A stretch of DNA of 57,860 nucleotides from Armatimonadota bacterium (GTDB lineage: Bacteria > Sysuimicrobiota > Sysuimicrobiia > Sysuimicrobiales > Sysuimicrobiaceae). The translations under genes were made by a program, and so were the position numbers. The stretch is from the NCBI GenBank assembly GCA_031432545.1, contig JAVKGX010000003.1, positions 1-57,860 on the forward strand, read 5' to 3'. Each line of letters begins with the position of its first letter. The stretch's first letter is position 1. Below are positions 55,215-57,860 of the stretch, piece by piece. The notes beneath the pieces were generated by a model. The model was not told the DNA's origin. It saw only the letters and a list, made by a program, of their open reading frames with translations, and searched no databases.

Positions 55215-56480
55215 TTGGCACTGGCAGAGCTGGAAGCCAAGAACCTGAGTGAACTGCAGGAGATGGCGAAGGAGCTCAACATCGCCAACTTCCGGCGGTA
55301 CCGCAAACAGGAACTGGTGATGCGCATCCTCCAGGCGCAGACCGAGCAGTCGGGGCTGATGTTCCGCTCCGGCATCCTCGAGATCATGTCGGAGGGCTAC
55401 GGCTTCCTGCGCGCTGCCGGATACCTGCCCGGCTCGGAGGACATCTACGTCTCACCGTCGCAGATCAAGCGGTTCGGGCTGCGCGTGGGGGATGAGGTGT
55501 TGGGCCAGGTACGGCCGCCCAAGGACAACGAGAAGTACTACGCGCTGCTGCGTGTCGAGGCGGTGAACGGCCTCGATCCCGAGCAGGCCCGAAACCGCCC
55601 CAACTTCGAGAGCCTCACCCCGGTTTTCCCCTACGAGCGGTTCAAGCTGGAATCCAACGGCGACCTGACCACGCGGATCGTCGATCTGTTCGCCCCCATC
55701 GGCAAGGGGCAGCGGGCGATGATCGTCTCCCCGCCCAAGGCTGGCAAAACGACCTTCCTCAAGAAGATCGGCCAGGCGATCGTCCAGAACCACCCTGAGG
55801 TCTACCTGATGGTGCTCCTGCTGGACGAGCGGCCGGAGGAGGTCACGGACATGCGCCGCTCGGTCGAGGCGGAGGTGATCGCGAGCACCTTCGACCGGCC
55901 GCCCGAAGAGCACGTGCAGGTCGCCGACCTGGTGCTGGAGCGCGCCAAGCGCATCGTCGAGGGCAAGCGCGACGTGGTCGTTCTCCTCGACAGCCTGACA
56001 CGGTTTGCGCGCGCCAACAACCTGGTGATCCCGCCATCTGGACGTACGCTGTCGGGTGGATTGGACCCCGCGGCGCTGCACCGCCCCAAGCGCTTCTTCG
56101 GGGCGGCGCGGAAGATCGAAGAAGGCGGCAGCCTGACGATCGTCGCTACCGCCCTGATCGACACCGGCAGCCGCATGGACGACATGGTGTACGAGGAGTT
56201 CAAGGGTACGGGCAACATGGAAGTGCACCTGAACCGGCGGCTGCAGGAGCGGCGCACGTTCCCGGCGATCGACCTCAAGATGTCCGGCACTCGGCGCGAC
56301 GACCTGCTGCTGACCGAAGAAGAGCTGCGCAAGGTTTGGGTGCTGCGGAAGTCCCTGGAGCAGCTGGACACGGTCGCGATGACCGAGCTGATCCTCGACC
56401 GCATGCGCAAGACCCCCAACAACTCCGCGTTCTTGCGCTCGATCGTCAAGTCCTCCGAGGAAGATGTGCGCGTCGGCTGA
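55215..56480 (+). CDS. rho: Transcription termination factor Rho
   Basis: Hexameric RNA helicase that ends transcription. About 421 residues: N-terminal Rho-N helical domain ([20 protein letters not shown]), RNA-binding cold-shock-like domain with [20 protein letters not shown], then the ATPase: Walker [29 protein letters not shown], Walker [15 protein letters not shown], and the Q/R-loop regions with GALDPAAL-like [21 protein letters not shown] chose TTG 55215, with GGAGGTGGGG upstream, giving a normal N-terminus; a frame from 55173 would add 14 unusual residues. No extra insertion domain is present. rpmE lies downstream, as in many bacteria, but after one intervening gene. Confidence 0.95.
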   Translation: MALAELEAKNLSELQEMAKELNIANFRRYRKQELVMRILQAQTEQSGLMFRSGILEIMSEGYGFLRAAGYLPGSEDIYVSPSQIKRFGLRVGDEVLGQVRPPKDNEKYYALLRVEAVNGLDPEQARNRPNFESLTPVFPYERFKLESNGDLTTRIVDLFAPIGKGQRAMIVSPPKAGKTTFLKKIGQAIVQNHPEVYLMVLLLDERPEEVTDMRRSVEAEVIASTFDRPPEEHVQVADLVLERAKRIVEGKRDVVVLLDSLTRFARANNLVIPPSGRTLSGGLDPAALHRPKRFFGAARKIEEGGSLTIVATALIDTGSRMDDMVYEEFKGTGNMEVHLNRRLQERRTFPAIDLKMSGTRRDDLLLTEEELRKVWVLRKSLEQLDTVAMTELILDRMRKTPNNSAFLRSIVKSSEEDVRVG

Positions 56481-56716
56481 CGGCTCCCGCCGGCGCGGCG
56501 TCCGCAGCGGCCATCGGGTGTGCCTGCCCCCCCCGAGTCGACATCGCCATGGCCATCCCCATAGACGGGCTCCGACCAGCGAAGCGGGCGACGATACGTT
56601 CGGGTCTATGCGCAGTTGACGACTCCGGTTAGAATCAGGCTTGGTTCGTCTCGGTCTGTCGCCCACTGACACCGAACTCCGAGACAATCTGGATCGCTCC
56701 GGGGAGGGAATGGCAG

Positions 56717-57757
56717 GTGCCCATATCCCCTGCTCGTGCGGCTGCGTGTTTGTTGCTCGGCAGTGCGGTCTTTCTCCCCGGCCCGACGATCAGCGAAGGC
56801 AGCCCCCAGCCCTCATCCCCGTCCGTCGGCCAGCCGCGTCCGTTCCTCCCTATACCCGATCCCGCGCAGGCGATCCCCCAGATCCCGATGGACATCGGGC
56901 TGCGCAAGCCCATGGCCCCGCAGAAGGCAAAGACACCGTCGGCCCCCCAGCGCAAGCAGAGCGCGTCGCACACCTCCCCGCGGCCAGCCGCGGCGCAGAC
57001 GACGGCCTACACCGTGTCGGAGGGGGATACCCTGTGGGATCTGGCGCGGCGGTTCGGCACCACCGTCGAGGCCATCGCATCCGCGAGCGGCGTCTCTGAA
57101 AGCCAGTTCCTACGACCCGGGCAGCGGCTGCAGATCCCGGTGGGCGGCCGAACAGCGGCCGGCGCCGCCGCGACTGCCCCGTCCACCTACACCGTGCGCA
57201 GCGGAGACACGCTGTGGGCGATCGCCCTGAAGACCGGTGTGGACGTCGATTCGCTCGCGCGCACCAACAACATCCAGGGCGACATGCTGCGCGTCGGACA
57301 GAGGCTCGTGATCCCCGCGCCCGGGGCTGCCGCCGGCCCTCGTCGCTCGACGGCCGGCGCGCAGAGGGAGATTGCTGCCCGACGCGCCCAGGCATCCTGG
57401 TTGTGGCCGGCACGGGGCGTGCTGACCTCGCGGTTCGGCATGCGGTGGCGCCGCCACCACGACGGCATCGACATCGCCGCCCCCTACGGCACCCCGATCT
57501 ACGCCGCGCGCGACGGCCGCGTGATCCGGGCCGCTTGGTTCGGCGGGTACGGCCGGCTCGTCGTCCTGGACCACGGGGACGGGATGCAGACGTGGTACGC
57601 GCACGCCTCGCGCATCCTCGTGCGGGTCGGAGAGCACGTCCGCCGCGGCCAGCAGATCGCCACGGTGGGATGCACCGGCGCCTGCTCCGGCTCCCACCTC
57701 CACTTCGAGGTGCGCATTGAGGGCAACCCGGTCGACCCGCTGCGGTATCTGCGGTAG
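56717..57757 (+). CDS. Secreted LysM-LysM-M23 peptidoglycan endopeptidase
   Basis: The 346-residue exported protein. A weak signal sequence (ARAAACLLLGSAVFLPG, about 6-22) and a Pro-rich linker precede two LysM domains, YTVSEGDTLWDLARRFG (about 97-140) and YTVRSGDTLWAIALKTG (about 156-200). The C-terminal M23 domain has the zinc ligands in HHDGIDIAAPYG and GSHLHFEV, giving the HxxxD...HxH set. It should cut peptide cross-links in the wall. Start GTG 56717 has GGAGGG 8 nt upstream. The 236-bp gap after rho holds a TAGAAT box near 56629 but no gene. It separates rho from rpmE. Confidence 0.93.
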   Translation: MPISPARAAACLLLGSAVFLPGPTISEGSPQPSSPSVGQPRPFLPIPDPAQAIPQIPMDIGLRKPMAPQKAKTPSAPQRKQSASHTSPRPAAAQTTAYTVSEGDTLWDLARRFGTTVEAIASASGVSESQFLRPGQRLQIPVGGRTAAGAAATAPSTYTVRSGDTLWAIALKTGVDVDSLARTNNIQGDMLRVGQRLVIPAPGAAAGPRRSTAGAQREIAARRAQASWLWPARGVLTSRFGMRWRRHHDGIDIAAPYGTPIYAARDGRVIRAAWFGGYGRLVVLDHGDGMQTWYAHASRILVRVGEHVRRGQQIATVGCTGACSGSHLHFEVRIEGNPVDPLRYLR

Positions 57758-57782
57758 GGGCGGACGCCGGTGCGCGGCGTGC

Positions 57783-57788
57783 TATAAT
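57783..57788 (+). promoter_or_regulatory. Consensus -10 box upstream of rpmE
   Basis: TATAATGCG, the same nine bases as at 52741. Here the start codon is 42 bp downstream and a strong SD (GGGAGGT at 57818-57824, 6 nt from the ATG) is present, so this message is leadered. Confidence 0.5.
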
Positions 57789-57830
57789 GCGCTGGATCGC
57801 CCGGCGGCTGCCGGTGTGGGAGGTGCGGTG

Positions 57831-57860
57831 ATGAAGCAGGGGATCCATCCCGAATACCAC
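57831..57860 (+). CDS. rpmE: 50S ribosomal protein L31, first ten codons (3' end outside window)
   Basis: ATG 57831 encodes MKQGIHPEYH, matching the conserved start of L31 (MKxGIHPxY). Only ten codons are inside the window, so the zinc-cysteine content (C+ or C- type) cannot be judged. Position after rho supports the call. Confidence 0.85.
   Translation, partial: MKQGIHPEYH

Overview
The window is high-GC bacterial chromosome, gene-dense, with no rRNA, tRNA, insertion sequence, prophage or CRISPR array that I can see. GTG and TTG starts, 1-4 nt stop/start overlaps and -10 boxes directly before start codons are frequent. Surface-layer-homology (SLH) domains, a class II fructose bisphosphatase, separate AccA/B/C/D subunits, and a transaldolase-rho-rpmE neighbourhood suggest an uncultured, probably Terrabacteria-type lineage. 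I cannot name the phylum from sequence alone.

Layout. 1-3.2 kb: the tail of a glycosyltransferase, a glycerate 2-kinase and a membrane HD-GYP protein. 3.2-4.3 kb: a non-standard intergenic region with a minus-strand array of four tiny ORFs, each with its own Shine-Dalgarno (SD) site, and three strong hairpins. 4.3-12.4 kb: glgA, galT, malate synthase and glcDEF (glycolate to glyoxylate to malate). 12.4-17.7 kb: a CitE-like lyase, an MFS exporter and an arsenic module (arsR, a small ORF, arsM) with two matching operator-like sites. 17.8-23.6 kb: an apparent minus-strand operon of a USP-GpgS fusion, a GH63 glycosylglycerate hydrolase, MscS and GlgC, linking compatible solute, osmotic release and glycogen. 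23.7-30.7 kb: PGI/PMI, an ABC ATPase, a hydroxyacid oxidase with a stomatin, ROK glucokinase, a macro-domain protein, a merR relic and a BtuF-like protein.

30.7-37.7 kb: a seven-gene run accD-accA-accB-accC-pdhA-pdhB-pdhC covers pyruvate to malonyl-CoA. 37.8-48.5 kb: a secreted unknown, then a MoxR/DUF58/DUF4350/DUF4129/RDD/SpoIIM-type membrane cluster, interrupted by a metal-efflux module (CSC-motif P1B ATPase and CmtR-like repressor). 48.6-57.9 kb: HtrA protease, glpX, argS, a coiled-coil protein, an SLH-BsuPI-SLH protein, transaldolase, rho, a LysM-M23 peptidase and the first codons of rpmE.

Most genes are housekeeping or central carbon metabolism. The least ordinary parts are the mini-ORF array before the HD-GYP gene, the hairpin cluster beside it, the USP-GpgS fusion in its osmolyte operon, and the CSC-type metal pump. 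GC content, copy identity and family assignments were judged by eye; no database search was run.
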